DNA of 64,000 bases from Marthasterias glacialis (Eukaryota; Echinodermata; Asteroidea; Forcipulatida; Asteriidae): assembly GCA_911728455.2 (NCBI GenBank), contig OU452228.1, positions 21,336,950 through 21,400,949 of the forward strand, read 5' to 3'. A program made the translations under genes and the position numbers. Positions 24,225-36,700 of the stretch are shown here, piece by piece. The notes beneath the pieces were generated by a model. That model ran no database searches. It saw only the letters and a program-made list of their open reading frames with translations, and was not told the origin of the DNA. The stretch's first letter is position 1; each line of letters opens with the position of its first letter.

Positions 24225-24491
24225 CTTTTATCCACACTGTACGCAAAGCTTCTAACATCGCTTAGTTTCACAGATGCCTCATGTGCCATAAAGGGTTTCA
24301 GATACAAGTACAAGAAGGTTCGAGATGACCATTACCTTGAGCAGACTTTTTATCTGGAATAAATCACAAGTGTGACAATTTCCCCCACTCCCAAGAAAAA
24401 AAAAAAAAAGACAAATCAAAACATCCTAATTGACTGCAACAGTCACACAGTTATATGCAATATGGTTTGCCCTTGTCATAACAGAACAATC

Positions 24492-24630
24492 AGGGACTTT
24501 GGGATGTTAGTAGGTGGCTGCAGATTTACCAGGTAAAATACTAGGTATTTTTTCCATTGTTCATGTAGTTCTGAGAACAACGGATTTACCTGGGTAAGTC
24601 TGCTGCCACCAAGCGTCCCCCAAAAGTCTT
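24492..24630. repeat. Inverted-repeat MITE, family G, copy 2
   Basis: GGTGGCTGCAGATTTACCAGG...GGGTAAGTCTGCTGCCACC, same family as 15620-15761 and 59732-59874, with some arm decay. Confidence 0.75.
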
Positions 24631-25039
24631 CAATTTTTAACCACAAACATCCTTTTGGTTTATCAGTTGGTATGCATAAGCTTAGGTTGTGTCTGGATTG
24701 AGGCCTTTGGCTGTGGCTATAGCTAGATCAAAGCATCTTTATATACAGCCAGCAGCCAGAGCCGCTCAATTTGAAACACAGCCTTATATTTGACTCATGG
24801 ATGGATTGTCAGAGCTCGCTAACCTTGGACTGAGTTGGAGGCCCAGAATCGGACGACGTCAATGAATCTCTTTTTAATATAAATGAAGTTTTTATTCGTC
24901 TCTGACCACTTTAGTATAACTTGTGTTGATTTTACTTTTCATTTCTTTCTTTCTTTTCGTCCTTAATTCCACAATATCACAAAACTGACTTCCAGTTTGA
25001 TATGCCAACTGTACGAAAGGATAGCATGATTTACATTAT

Positions 25040-25640
25040 AACACCCCCTTACAAAGATTCTGCCTTTTGATTGGTTAAGAGTGTGTCACATGATATGTCT
25101 TGTTTTTACTAGACAGCCGCATGAACACGATGCACTAAACCGCAAGCAACCAATGTACTATACCCATAGCAACCGATGTACTATACCCATAGCAACCAAT
25201 GTACTATACCCATAGCAACAGCAGTTTCTTGGTACCTAGACGTCTAGGCACAATATATGTATGGGGTGTTATAAAACAGTTACTGACTGCTTTTGCTCAT
25301 GCTAGGGTTACAATTATGACTTCATTTATCTATTTATTATTTATTAATTCTGGTTGTGAAGCCAAGGAAAAGCGAACTTAGTCACTAGCCAAGAACCCCA
25401 TGGAGAGAAGACAAGGAAGGACGTTTCAGTTTTAGATGTGGGAAGAAAACCGCATAGATTTATTCCAGGGAAAACCCACGCAATCAGGTAGGGACTGAAA
25501 ACCCAAACCACATAGTATACCAGGATTTTTCCATTTTCCCTCGGCTTCTCTTGAATATAGAATGCTCAGGGGATCACCTTGGGAGTTGTAGTTTCAGCCA
25601 TAGCACTCCAAGCAGTCAATATTTATCTACTTCATGTATA
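25040..25640. mobile_element. Dispersed repeat, family F copy 1, interrupted by family E element
   Basis: Same order of blocks as 40020-40340: TATAACACCCC, ATTCTGCCTTTTGAT, tandem 23-bp units with ACTATACCCATAGCAACC, TTTCTTGGTACCTAGACGT, GGGTGTT, then a TGCACCC/GGATCACC block. Here about 25325-25537 is an inserted family E sequence absent from the other copy. Confidence 0.72.
25325..25537 (-). mobile_element. Family E SINE-like element, copy 2, nested insertion
   Basis: It shares GTTGTGAAGCCAAGGAAAAG, AAGAACCCCATGGAGAG, TTATTCCAGGGAAAACCCA and CAATCAGGTAGGGACTGAAA with 11905-12175. Confidence 0.7.
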
Positions 25641-26644
25641 CAAAGATTTAAACCTAGCTTATTTCCTTTTAACACACACAGGAAAAACAAAACAACTGTT
25701 ACCTCAGTCTGTGACAGCCGTTTTCTTCAAATAGTTTTGTTAACTGAGAGAGTGGTTTTTATTTTTTCTTTACTGAAAAGTAGTACTTAAGGGAGAAACA
25801 TTATTGGTTTTTGTCACAATAAATTCGTTCTCATCTTCTTGCTTTCAAGAAAGTAAATCTTAAAACAAAACCCATCGAATTTGCATTACATTTGGGAACA
25901 CATCGAAAGTTGTTTTAAAATTTTTTTCATCATTCTTTTTCTCATAGAAAAAGCACTTAAAGTGGAAATATTTCTCATGAAGATTTGGTAATTGTACCAA
26001 CTTGACAATAAACGATACTTCAAATAATTATGTGATAATTTTGAATTATGAATGTTATCAAAAATGTTCCAACTGTAACATAATACAAGCTTTATAACAG
26101 ACCAGTGTATTAAGCCCACCCACTGTAGACAGTGACTACCATTAGCAAGTATGGCCAACAATGAGCTGATGACAAATAATGCACAGACACACATAGTCAT
26201 ACGCATATACGAAGTGGCACCAGATCTTTAATTTCTTTTTGATTTGTAAACTATACTGTCAGACTTTCAGTTCGTCAATCGCAGCTATGATTGGTCATAA
26301 TGCATCATGGGGCGGGGCTCAACGGATCAATCTATTGAATCTAAATTAATCTGGAAACGTGCCAAGTATTATGTACAATTCACCTGATATGTACAGATAT
26401 TTACAAAAAAGATTATTTTGGAGAAAGGCGAGTGTAATATTTTGTATAAGGCATCCCTGGACCTACACGTATAGATAGTTCCCGATAGACTCCATCTTTA
26501 TTGGCAACTTGGGTTATGGCTTTATGTCGCATCAAGCATTCTCATTTGTCTACATAGCCAAAAAATGACCGTCATTGCCCGTAAAGATGGCCGACTCTAC
26601 ACTGTGCGACGTCAAGTGGGAACTATTTATAAGAAAGCCTGATA

Positions 26645-26775
26645 CCTCTCCATTGTTCTTGAAAGGGCAAGACGTTTTTCCTTTGATAAATGGCCGCTCT
26701 AAGAAAATATAAATTTCTCCCGAAACATTTCAAGGGGCACAAGGGCAACGTCCAGGGACCCAGATGTATCAGGGC
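26645..26775. repeat. Dispersed repeat, related to 38355-38515
   Basis: Shared layout: GTTCTTGAAAGG, a GGGCA block, a TTTCTCCCGAAACATTTCAAGGGGCACAAGGGCAA block like TTCTATTGGAACACTTCAAGGGCACCGAGGCAA, and a GTATCAGG end. Confidence 0.5.
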
Positions 26776-26984
26776 TGTGTAAGTTTTAATCCCCCAGCAT
26801 TGTGTTAAGCTTCAAATACTTTACAGTGCATAAATAAATACTGCAAACCTTGCCAATCTAGCAAATTGGTTTGATGCACAAAATTCGTTTTAATTTAATT
26901 TTTTAGGGTATTTTGTTTTCTGTTTTTTTTTTTTATCAGTCAGTAGACTGCGGAGGACCTGTATACACACAAATACAGTCCAAT

Positions 26985-27295
26985 TTGGCAAATGGAGGTC
27001 GTGTAAACACACCATTGTGTAAAATCGGAATACCGGAACAAAGGTCACCCTGACATTTTGTTTCAGAGCGTGCCCAGAGTATGCACTCACTGTGCAATGC
27101 TTCATTTCACCCATACAAAGAGGACAGATGGTGTTGAGTATTTTGCCGATTATCACCCATTGTGCGGCGGTTATTGTGTAATCCCCAATTCCAGACCTTT
27201 GTCCTTTTGTTCCAAGAAGAGGATTACGAGACATCGAGAAGCTTCCACCATTGTTTATTCATTATATTTCAGCTCAAAGGAGGTAAGTCATGGTA
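26985..27295 (-). repeat. Dispersed repeat at the HMMR 3' end, copy 1
   Basis: The minus strand matches the plus strand of about 41405-41670: ACTTACCTCC, AAGCCTCTTGATGCCTCG-type, AATCCTCTTCTTG, ACAAAAGGACAAAGGTCTGGAAT and GGGGATTACACAA. Both copies carry an AATAAA. Confidence 0.7.
27254..27259 (-). promoter_or_regulatory. Candidate polyadenylation signal of HMMR
   Basis: AATAAA on the minus strand about 360 nt after the stop codon, the first such hexamer met. It lies inside a dispersed repeat that has a second, oppositely oriented copy in an HMMR intron. Confidence 0.45.
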
Positions 27296-27619
27296 AACCG
27301 AGTTTCCAGCCTTGGTTCCAGATTGAGGAACAATCCTCTGCCGTAGCTCATGGCCAAGATTTCGCAATTCATGCTGCCTGAATTTGACATTTTCTCAATA
27401 GAGAAAACAAAAATCACAAAAAACAAAAATTTCTTAACTCAAGCAAAAATTATGTGTGGTGCACCAGACGCACCAATGTAAACTTAATGTCCTTTTGGCT
27501 GGTAACCTATTTCTGCTAAGCATGATTGTCCTGTACTTAGCAAGTGTTTGTGCTAACAGGCTTTGTGAATTTGAACCCCGGATTGCAGGTCATGGTAAGA
27601 GTTTTGTTTTCTGAAAAGG

Positions 27620-27787
27620 TTAGTGACAGGTGGAGTTCAGATTGGTTAGAGGCGCAATGTTCTCTTTGGATCTCTGACTAGTGAACGCCTTGGAGGGATC
27701 GAAACGGTTTCGGTGAGACGAGGAATCTTGCAACTTCCTCAGGGTGTTCTTCTGCTTCATTGTCTCCTCTCGCAGTTTGTTGACTTC
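27620..27787 (-). CDS. HMMR: HMMR last exon
   Basis: It starts in phase 0 and ends at TAA (27622-27620). It encodes EVNKLREETMKQKNTLRKLQ, then RNRFDPSKAF and SKENIAPLTNL. The FDPSKAF...SKEN block is the HMMR C-terminal signature; KEN (residues 1039-1041) could be an APC/C degron. In vertebrates the same region is the bZIP-like centrosome-targeting tail. Confidence 0.93.
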   Translation of the reverse strand, partial: EVNKLREETMKQKNTLRKLQDSSSHRNRFDPSKAFTSQRSKENIAPLTNLNSTCH

Positions 27788-30700
27788 CTACAAAAAATAA
27801 ATAAATAAATAAATAAAAATTAAAAAAAAAACAGTCGAGAAAGAATTTACTTCAGTTTTAGTTTTAAAACCAAATTTTGTTAATTTTAAAGGAGAAAGGA
27901 AAAACTTGACATCACAGATTTGAGTCGATGGAACATGTCAAGGTTTTGCAGAGTACTTGTTGATATCATAGTTGGAAAATAAATATAAAAAATAAACAAA
28001 ATAAATAAAATAAATATATATATAAATAAATATATAGATATTTTATCTGTCCGCGTCATAAAAAAAATACAGAGATGTAGCTTCCATTGCCTAAAAATTA
28101 CATTAAAAAAATAAAACTATGCAGACAAGAAGATATTAATGTTCTAAAAAATCAACTCTTATCTGAGGAATTGAGCATGTGAGTAGACATTGGAACAAAA
28201 GATTGCCTAAACTGGGAGTGGTTTGTTCTTGGTACATGAAATAACACTAATAATACACAGTTCTTATATAGCACTTTATCACACCCGATGGGCGTCTCAA
28301 AGCACTCAGTATTTTTCTTGCAAGGTATGCGGAGTTATGTTTTTGAAGTACGAGACCTGTTCCTTTACATAGCTGTGGCGCAATCTGCAGCCAATCAAAC
28401 CAGGAACACCAGGGCGAACCCCTTCTCTTTGTGGTAAGTGCACAGGGTTCTTTCACGTGCATTACACAACACACGGTACATACGGCTTTAAGACCGGGAC
28501 TGGAACCCACACTCAGCTGATCAGAAACACCAGAGCTTCAGTTCTGTGATCTTATCCACTCGGCCACAACACACCACAAAGTAAATTTTTTATAGCAATG
28601 TATAGAGTATGAAACCTAATCCCAGAACGGTTAAAAGCAAAGCAGTAGAAAAGGGGATGGGTTGGATCTCTTAATATGAACTTGTGATTAGGCTGACAAG
28701 TTTTCTCTGGTTTATATTACAACTGAGAACAATGATAAGAATAACTAATGAGTTTTGGGTTGCGCGGTTCACCACGAGTAATCTCACTATCTCTAAATGT
28801 GACTTTTATTGGAATGATGTTTTTACAGAAAACCATTATTGGAAATGGTTCTTAAAAAGAATTGTATTGGTCTGCTCAACGCATTCAAAACTGTCAATAT
28901 CAGGATAGTCACATGGTTAATTAACATAACATAACAATTAGAATTTGTAAGGCGCTATTCCATCAAGATCATAGCGTACATGAAAGAGATTAATATGGAT
29001 AAATGTGAGTCTGTAGAAATTTACAAAATAAAGATAAACTAACCAATTCCCTACCAACAGCAGGAAGATTTTTCCAAAAACATTGGCTCAGCTACACTGA
29101 AAGCTTTTTGACCCAGAACTTTGTTTGTGCGGGGAACATTCAAGCGAGTGATGTCAAGTGTGGACCACAGAAAACGTGGAGGAGTGTAATGTGACAGTAA
29201 AGTAGAAAGATAACTAGGAGTAGTATTGTTCAAGCATTTAAAAACAAAAAGAGCAAGTTGAAAATTAATCCGTTCTCTAATCGGTAGCCAATGAAGTTCC
29301 CTGAGTGATGGGGTAATATGTTCTCTCATGGGTGTGGAACACACTAAACGAGCTGCATTATTTTGTAATCTTTGAACTCTGTCCAATTCATATGTGCATA
29401 ATTTTTAATAAACCTAGGGGTGACAATTTTTTAAGGAACAGCTCTGGCTCTTCAACCCACCTGTTTCAGTTTCAAGTTTTCTTCTTTGATCTTGAGGACG
29501 TGTTGGATTTTCTGTTTTTGATTCTGGTGTCCGAGCAGCTTAGCGTAGTCCCGGCTAAGCTTTGTCACCTCGCTCCGGGCGGCATCGTTTCGGCTCAGCA
29601 AGCAATTCCGCTCTATCTCAAACTGATCCAGTTGATCCTGGGGTGTGGGGGGGGGGGGGGGTTAGAGAGGAATTAGGTATGCACAACCAAGATATATTCA
29701 AATTTAACCCTCCTACTATCAGCGTGTTTCTCATGACAACCAACCCATACCTCACTATGCCACAATGATGGCATTTTTAGCAAATTTGAGGTACACACAT
29801 GCTGATGTAGCGAGTAGAGCCATTGCCCAAAGTGCTTCAATGAGAGTGGTAAACTGGGGAAGCCACCAGCTGTGCTCAACTGCTATGGAATTTGGGCCTC
29901 TGTTGGAAGAGATAAGGTTCTCAACCTTGGTCAGTTTCTGCAGTGACAATCTGTGGCACTGATTGACCAGATATGCAAATACAGTGGCAGGAAAGTTGTC
30001 CGCTCAGAGCAGAAAGGACTTATAGGACCTAGAAAGATCCAGTCCGCTCAGAGCAGTAAGGACTTAAAGGACCTAGAAAGACCCAGTCCGCTTAGAGCAG
30101 TAAGGACTTAAAGGACCTAGAAAGACCCAGTCAGCTCAGAGCAGTAAGGATTTAAAGGACCTAGAAAGACCCAGTCCGCTTAGAGCAGAAAGGACTTAAA
30201 GGACCTAGAAAGACCCAGTCCGCTCAGAGCAGACAGGACTTATAATACATACAGGCACAATGGGATAAAAGCCCTTTCTGCTATGAGTCAACTGGGTCTT
30301 TCTAGGTTCTTAAAGTCTTTTCTTTGAGCCAATGAAGTGTGGTATGGGTTACCTCACCGCTGTGTGTATAGCGTACGGGAGATTTTGAGGCATCTTGGAG
30401 AAGGGACCTAAAGGAGAGTTTTAATCGTTGAAGAGTGAGCAAAGAAAATTGTCCACGGAGAGACTTGTGACCTTCAGTGTTCAACCAAAAAAAACTACAT
30501 AACACTTTTTTTTTTACAAGGACCTCCTGCCGAGTAGAAGGCCCAGGAGGAGGGCCATAACATAATTTTTCATCCATTTTTCTCCCATATGTTTCTTTGG
30601 AACTTACCTTAAAAGGTGCCACCTTGGCCTGGAGCTCCTCAAATTTCAAACGCCACCTGCAAAATAAATTTTTGATAATCAAACAATTATACATATTAAA

Positions 30701-33700
30701 TGGAGGACAACATTGTGTTCAGGCCCATTGGAATTTGACAACCCAAACATCTGTTCTACGGCAAAGCAGATTGATTCAAAAAGACTATATCTAGATGGTA
30801 GTTCAGGTATATGGTACCATACAATGGCTCTTGGTACTGGTCGGAAGTGTAGGGCTGGATTACCAACATGTCATAGTGGATTTCAATTTGTTATTTCAAG
30901 CCCCAGCTCATTATTGGCGGTGGGTTTTGGACGTCAGATATTCCTCATAAATCCACTTTTTTAGGGAAATAATTCGTACACTGACCACGCACCGTACATT
31001 GACCACACAGCACTAAAAATACAGATGAAATACGTGCAACCTTCCTGCGCCAACACGCTAGGTACACGTACGATCATAAGACATGTTTGAGAGAACGAGC
31101 AAAATGGAAACTTTTTATTGTTGACAGCTGAAATATTTCCCGAAAATGACAGATTTATGAGGAATGTCTGACGTCAAAAACCGACTGCAAAAAATTGTAT
31201 GCGGCCATGGAATGTTAATCCGATGAGAGATTAGTAGCTTCTTACAGGTTAAGATTTGAATTATGGAGTTCTGAAATTTTTCCGCCCCAGAAGTGGGCCT
31301 TCATGTCCAGGACGTCAGTGTAGTATTTATACGAAAGTGAAAGGCCTCCATGGCTACGTTGTACACCTACCTCTCACATTCTTCAGAATCTGCCATTCTG
31401 GCTTCCAACTCATTGGTCTTCTCCTCCAGCAGTGACATCAGCTCCTGCTCCTTTTCCTCACTGGCATTGATAGTCTCCTGCATCTTGTTACTTTTTTTTA
31501 ATTACAAAAAGTGAGAAACAGAGAAACTGTTTTATCAGGTGTCTTCAGTTATGAAAAAAGAAAAACAACTGTTTTCTTCTCAAGTTGAGGAAAGTTAAGA
31601 TGTTACCTGGTGAGTCACTGTCATTTCATTGGTTAAATGGGATATTCTTTATACATACTTACCTCATACTATCTTTTGCTTCTTGAATCTTAGCGTGAAG
31701 CTCCTTAGTCTTCTCCTCCAGCAGTGACTTCAGCTTCCCCTCTTCCTCTTCTTTAGCACTGACAGTCTCTGCCGTCTGGATCAGCTGCTTTTTGAGATCA
31801 TCTACGAGGTTGGTCTTCTCTCCAAGCCGTAAGTTAGTCTGTTCAGCATATTTCTCGTACATCTTGACCTCACCTTGCATGTCATCCAGCTTGTTCTTAA
31901 GCAGGCTAGTCTCCTCTTCAAGGCTACTCTTGGCTGTCTGAAGACCTTCCTCTACCTCCTCCTTGGCCTTGATGGCGTCCTGCATCTTTGAGACTTTTTC
32001 ACACAACTGGGAGTTAGTCTCCTCAAGGCAGTTGATTGATGATTTCAAGGTTGCTTCTGATTCTTTGTGGGCACTGGAAGCAAAAACATTTCAAATTAAG
32101 ACTCAAGTTCTTTTTTGTCAGCCTTAGATAACTTACTAGAGATGTTTTTCTTTCTTTCCTAAATGAGCACAACATGGAATGCTTGCTTTGTGATCTAGAG
32201 AACAGGGGGTTAACCTGCTATTCTTCAAAGATAAGTGTTATGGGTTTCGTTTTGTACACTACCTTTTCCAAGCATGTACTGATACTGTTTCATCAGGTGT
32301 CTTCAGTTATGAAAAAAGAAAACAACTGTTTTCTTCTCAAGTTGAGGAAAGTTAAGATGTTACCTGGTGAGTCACTGTCATTTTATTGGTTAAATGGGAT
32401 ATTCTTTATACATACTTACCTCATACTATCTTCTGCTTCTTGAATCTTAGCGTGAAGCTCCTTAGTCTTCTCCTCCAGCAGTGACTTCAGCTTCCCCTCT
32501 TCCTCTTCTTTAGCACTGACAGTCTCTTCCATCTTGATCAGCTGCTTTTTGAGATCTTCTACGAGGTTGGTCTTCTCTCCAAGCCGTAAGTTAGTCTGTT
32601 CGGCGTATTTCTCGTACATCTTGACCTCACCTTGCATGTCATCCAGCTTGTTCTTAAGCAGGCTAGTCTCCTCTTCAAGGCTACTCTTGGCTGTCTGAAG
32701 ACCCTCCTCTACCTCCTCCTTGGCCTTGATGGCGTCCTGCATCTTTGAGACTTTTTCACACAACTCAGAGTTCTTCTCCTCAAGGCAGCTGATGGATGAT
32801 ATCAAGGTTGCTTCTGATTCCTTGTGGGCACTGGAAGAAAGAAAAAAAAGTCAAATTATGAGTACTTATTTTTTTTCAAACCTTAGATAACTCACCAAAG
32901 ATGGTTTTGTTTCTTTCTTAAATGAGCTCAACATGGAATACTTGCTATGTGGTGTAGAGGACAGAGAGTTAACCTGCTATCTGCTATTCTTCAAAGATGA
33001 GTGTTTTGGGTTTCTATTTGTACACTACCTATTAAACGCATGTGTGACCTGTAGCTCTATATCCCATCGGAAGGATGGAGTATTTATGGTTAAGTGTCTT
33101 GCTCAACAGCACAAGTAAATCGACCAGGGAAACAACAACAAAAAGCAAGGGAGCAGTTTAATGAAACTGATTCATGTACCTCTCCATTTGCTTAACTTCC
33201 AACTCTTCGGCTTTCCTCTTGTTAGTCTCTTCCTCGAGCTGCTTGGCCACGTCTTCCACTTCTTTGCTTAGCCTCTGTACGTCGGAGCTCTTCAGGGAGA
33301 GTCTGGTCTGTGTGTCTACAAGACGACGGCTGAATTCCTGCTTGACAGCTTGCATGGACTCCTCGGAGACTGCCATTTTCTTCTTGTGTTCCTCGGCTTG
33401 GCGTTCCAGTTGTTGTTGGGTGTCGGTTGTTTCTTGTCTGGAGGCGGACAGATCTTGTTGCAGTTGAGATGTCTCTGCTTTGCTCTGATCGATTTCCTGG
33501 CTGAACTCCTCCTTTATAGCTTTCATGGATTCTTGGATGTGAAAAAGTTCCTCCTGATGCTTCTCATTTTGTTGTTGAGCCTCTTGTTGGGCATCTGCTG
33601 TTTGTTGCTTGGACAGGGCCAAATCGTCTTGGAGATGATTCAGCTCAGCTTCATACCTGCTGACTTCCTCCTTAATAGCTTGCATAGATTCTTCAGAGCA

Positions 33701-36700
33701 GGCAATCTCTTTCAGATGTTTCTCATGTTGCTCATGAAGCAGTTGCTTGGTGTCGGCTGTTTGTTCCCTTGAGATGGACAGATCTTTTCGCAGCTGGTCC
33801 ATCTCGACTTCATGACGGCTCAGCTCCTGCTGGATGGCTTGCATGGACTCTTCAGTGGCAGCCAATTCCTTCCAGTGTTCCTCTTCTTGATCTTCAAGTT
33901 GCTGCTGGGCGTCTTCTGCTTGCTGCCTTGAGACGGCCAGATCTCTCTGCAGTTGATTTACCTCGGCTACACTCTGACCAAATTCCCTGTTGACAAGATA
34001 ATACACAAAATCAACGGTAAAATCATACAGGAAGAAGAAACTTCTCTAAAATGAAACTACTTTATAAATCAATATTTCAGAAGAAATAAACTCAAAAATT
34101 TAATCTCCAAACAAAATTTTCTCCATGACCCATTATTCATTTAAAGAAGAAAATGTTTGTCCCCAACCTTTTCAATTCCTCTTGTAGTTCCTCAGCCATC
34201 TCTTCGGACTCGATCCTCTTCTGTCTCTCCTCGTCAGCAAGCTCCTGCTGAACTTTAACCTCTGACCTGACTCGATTGACCTCTTGCTGAAGTTCCTCCT
34301 TCCTGTTTTGCAGCTTAGCAATGGTGTTCCATGCCTGGGAAAGCTGCGGCTCTAGATCAGCTCTGTTGCACAAAAAAATAACGCAAAATGTCTTATTGGT
34401 CTCAGAATTAAAGAACCTCAATTCAATGATAAATAGTGTTTGAAAATAATCCTCAGAATAATCCTACATTCAATATCATCCACATGTTATAGATGGGTTG
34501 CACATGACGTCAACAATGGGGAAAATCAGTCATCTTTGATGACAATGACTGCACATATTTGAGCGCACAAATGTGCTTTACGCGCAAGTACTGCACGTGC
34601 GTTTTATAAACTCCTTCCATGATTGGTTGGTAAGCAACTCAAGCTGCGTTGAAATTGACAGAGCTTGACACGGCTACAAGCCTAAAAAAAATTGTCATCC
34701 AAGATGGCGTCTATTGCAACCCATCTATTGAATGGTAGTTGCACTATGTCAAATGATATCATGTGGATCTACAGCACACAGATAGGTGTGTGCACAGCTG
34801 TGCCACCATACACAACCGGGATGGTGCCAAATGTTGATGATTTTACTGGCAAACTGTCACTAAGAGTAATAGGGTGGGTTCCCTCCAAGTTCAAACCAAC
34901 ATGCAAGCACTACTTTCAAACTTCTGTTGAGCATAGATCTTTCTATTGTTGATAAACAAACCGTGCTGGTTGGCATGGACGGCCAAGTGTAGCAAAACAT
35001 TCAAGTCTTGTTGACAGACGTTGTTAAAAAAAATACATCCCATTATTGGTTGGTTTGTCTCCAACAAATTCTAAACAATTTGTGAATATTTGTGTAACAT
35101 TTTTTGCAAGCTGTGATTATCTGTTTTTGCTTTGCATTGAAGGCTTCCCGTAGTTTCTCCATCTTGGTTGGCAAAAACTTGGGCTGTGACGTTGCAAAAG
35201 AAAGGTCTATATTACTTTTTTTTTGCGCATAGCAAATACGGATTACCAGTACAAATGTCAAGTTACACTTATTGATTTTGACTGGTTCCCAACTGTGTTT
35301 TGCTTAGAAAAAGTTATCTAAAGATTTTTTGAAGCAGCATCATGGAAACATCTGTAAAAAGTTGTGGTGTGCCAGTGGCTTTTGTCACTTCATCGGTCAG
35401 CTGTTATTCTATTCAGGGTTCTCCCCAGGATTTTTCAAAACTGTGGGGCATTCTGGACCCAAATTTTGCAAGTGTGGCCGAAGCACGCTGAATTGAAGCC
35501 AGGTCCTCAGAATGTTTTTATTTGTTGTTTATGCTTGGTTTTAAAAGCTCTACTGTGCAATCTGGAGCATTTTAAATGGTTTTATTTGATGATTTCGTCA
35601 AATTTGATGTTTAATCTAAAAAAAAAACTAAAAGAAAACTAAACAATAATTATTATCATTATTAATATTTTGTTTGCGTTATCACTGCAATTTTCCCATA
35701 TCGACCAGATAGACTAGCTCGTACATGGGGAGAAGCCGGCTGTTATGGGTCATCCCATTTTATTAGTTGAAATGCCACGTTTCAACATAAGCAAAAAGTA
35801 CATATCTGCAAGATGATGAAACACCTGTAATTTACTTCCAAATCTGAGAAACGTACGGCAGGGAAAAGGAAAAGTCCTGTTACTCCTTTGTTTGTATTTT
35901 TTTTTTGGTTTGATCATAAGATCATTTACTTACAGAAATTGAAATGCTCAAAATTACATCTAGACAATTCGTTCTTGTCCATATAATCATACACAACGAC
36001 CATCAATTACAATTTAATCATAGATGTAGGCTTAGTCAAATGTAAAATACTGAGTTATATATAGCTCAACAATTTTTATAAATTTCAAAAAAATATCTTT
36101 GTAGTCCCTGATTTCTGTGTTAATTCACAATCTACATAATGTAATACTATTGATCTAATTATGCTGACTTCAGCTGAATGGCAAAGTGTGTGGCTAACAC
36201 AAAAAAATATGCCAAATCATTGACTGTTTCTCAAAAATATATCATATTTATATACACATTTTGTCCAAAATCTCTCCACACTAACAACTGATAATTTTAA
36301 GGATTCACACGTAGTTCAAGGGTCCAATGCTGACGTAGCGCTAAACGTTAATCTGAACAAAACTAAGGGCAAAATCCATATTACAATCAAATAAAGCCTC
36401 TTTGTCGGAAATGAAATGTGAGGCAATCGAACAGATTCACAGTGCACTGGTATACAACTGCAGTTTGTCAAAAAAGAGGCCATTTCCAGGCACAGCAAGA
36501 CTTTGCACTGTGTTTGTCAAATGTGAATGGCACGGCTGCGAAACCAAAAACGACGAAATCAGCTGATCATCTGAAAAGTTGTATGCCTCAAAAATCACAT
36601 TAAATATTGCCACAATCCCAATTTATCACTCAGATAATGTCAATACAAAAAAATTGACAAATTTTGATTGGAAACTAGGTCCAAGGTAGACCAGTCATAT

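Larger units (their letters stand above)
19761..27253. other. Intergenic spacer between convergent WD40 and HMMR genes
   Basis: No gene recognised. Contents: a GC-rich block without recognised coding sense (20198-20420), a 30-plus G run (21270-21302), a tRNA-like SINE head (21940-22020), several inverted-repeat elements (22820-23290, 23335-23515, 23745-24224, 24492-24630) and other dispersed repeats listed separately. Confidence 0.6.
31525..33040 (-). repeat. 757-bp tandem segmental duplication containing an HMMR exon
   Basis: Two copies, about 31525-32282 and 32283-33040, each with one 411-nt exon plus flanking intron. Shared intron text: CATCAGGTGTCTTCAGTTATG, TTACCTGGTGAGTCACTGTC and GAGTTAACCTGCTAT-like blocks. 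Confidence 0.9.

Noticed and set aside
33350..33993. Long plus-strand frames over the coil region
   Set aside because: They are the antisense shadow of the 807-nt HMMR exon; leucine-rich text comes from reading CAG/GAG codons backwards.
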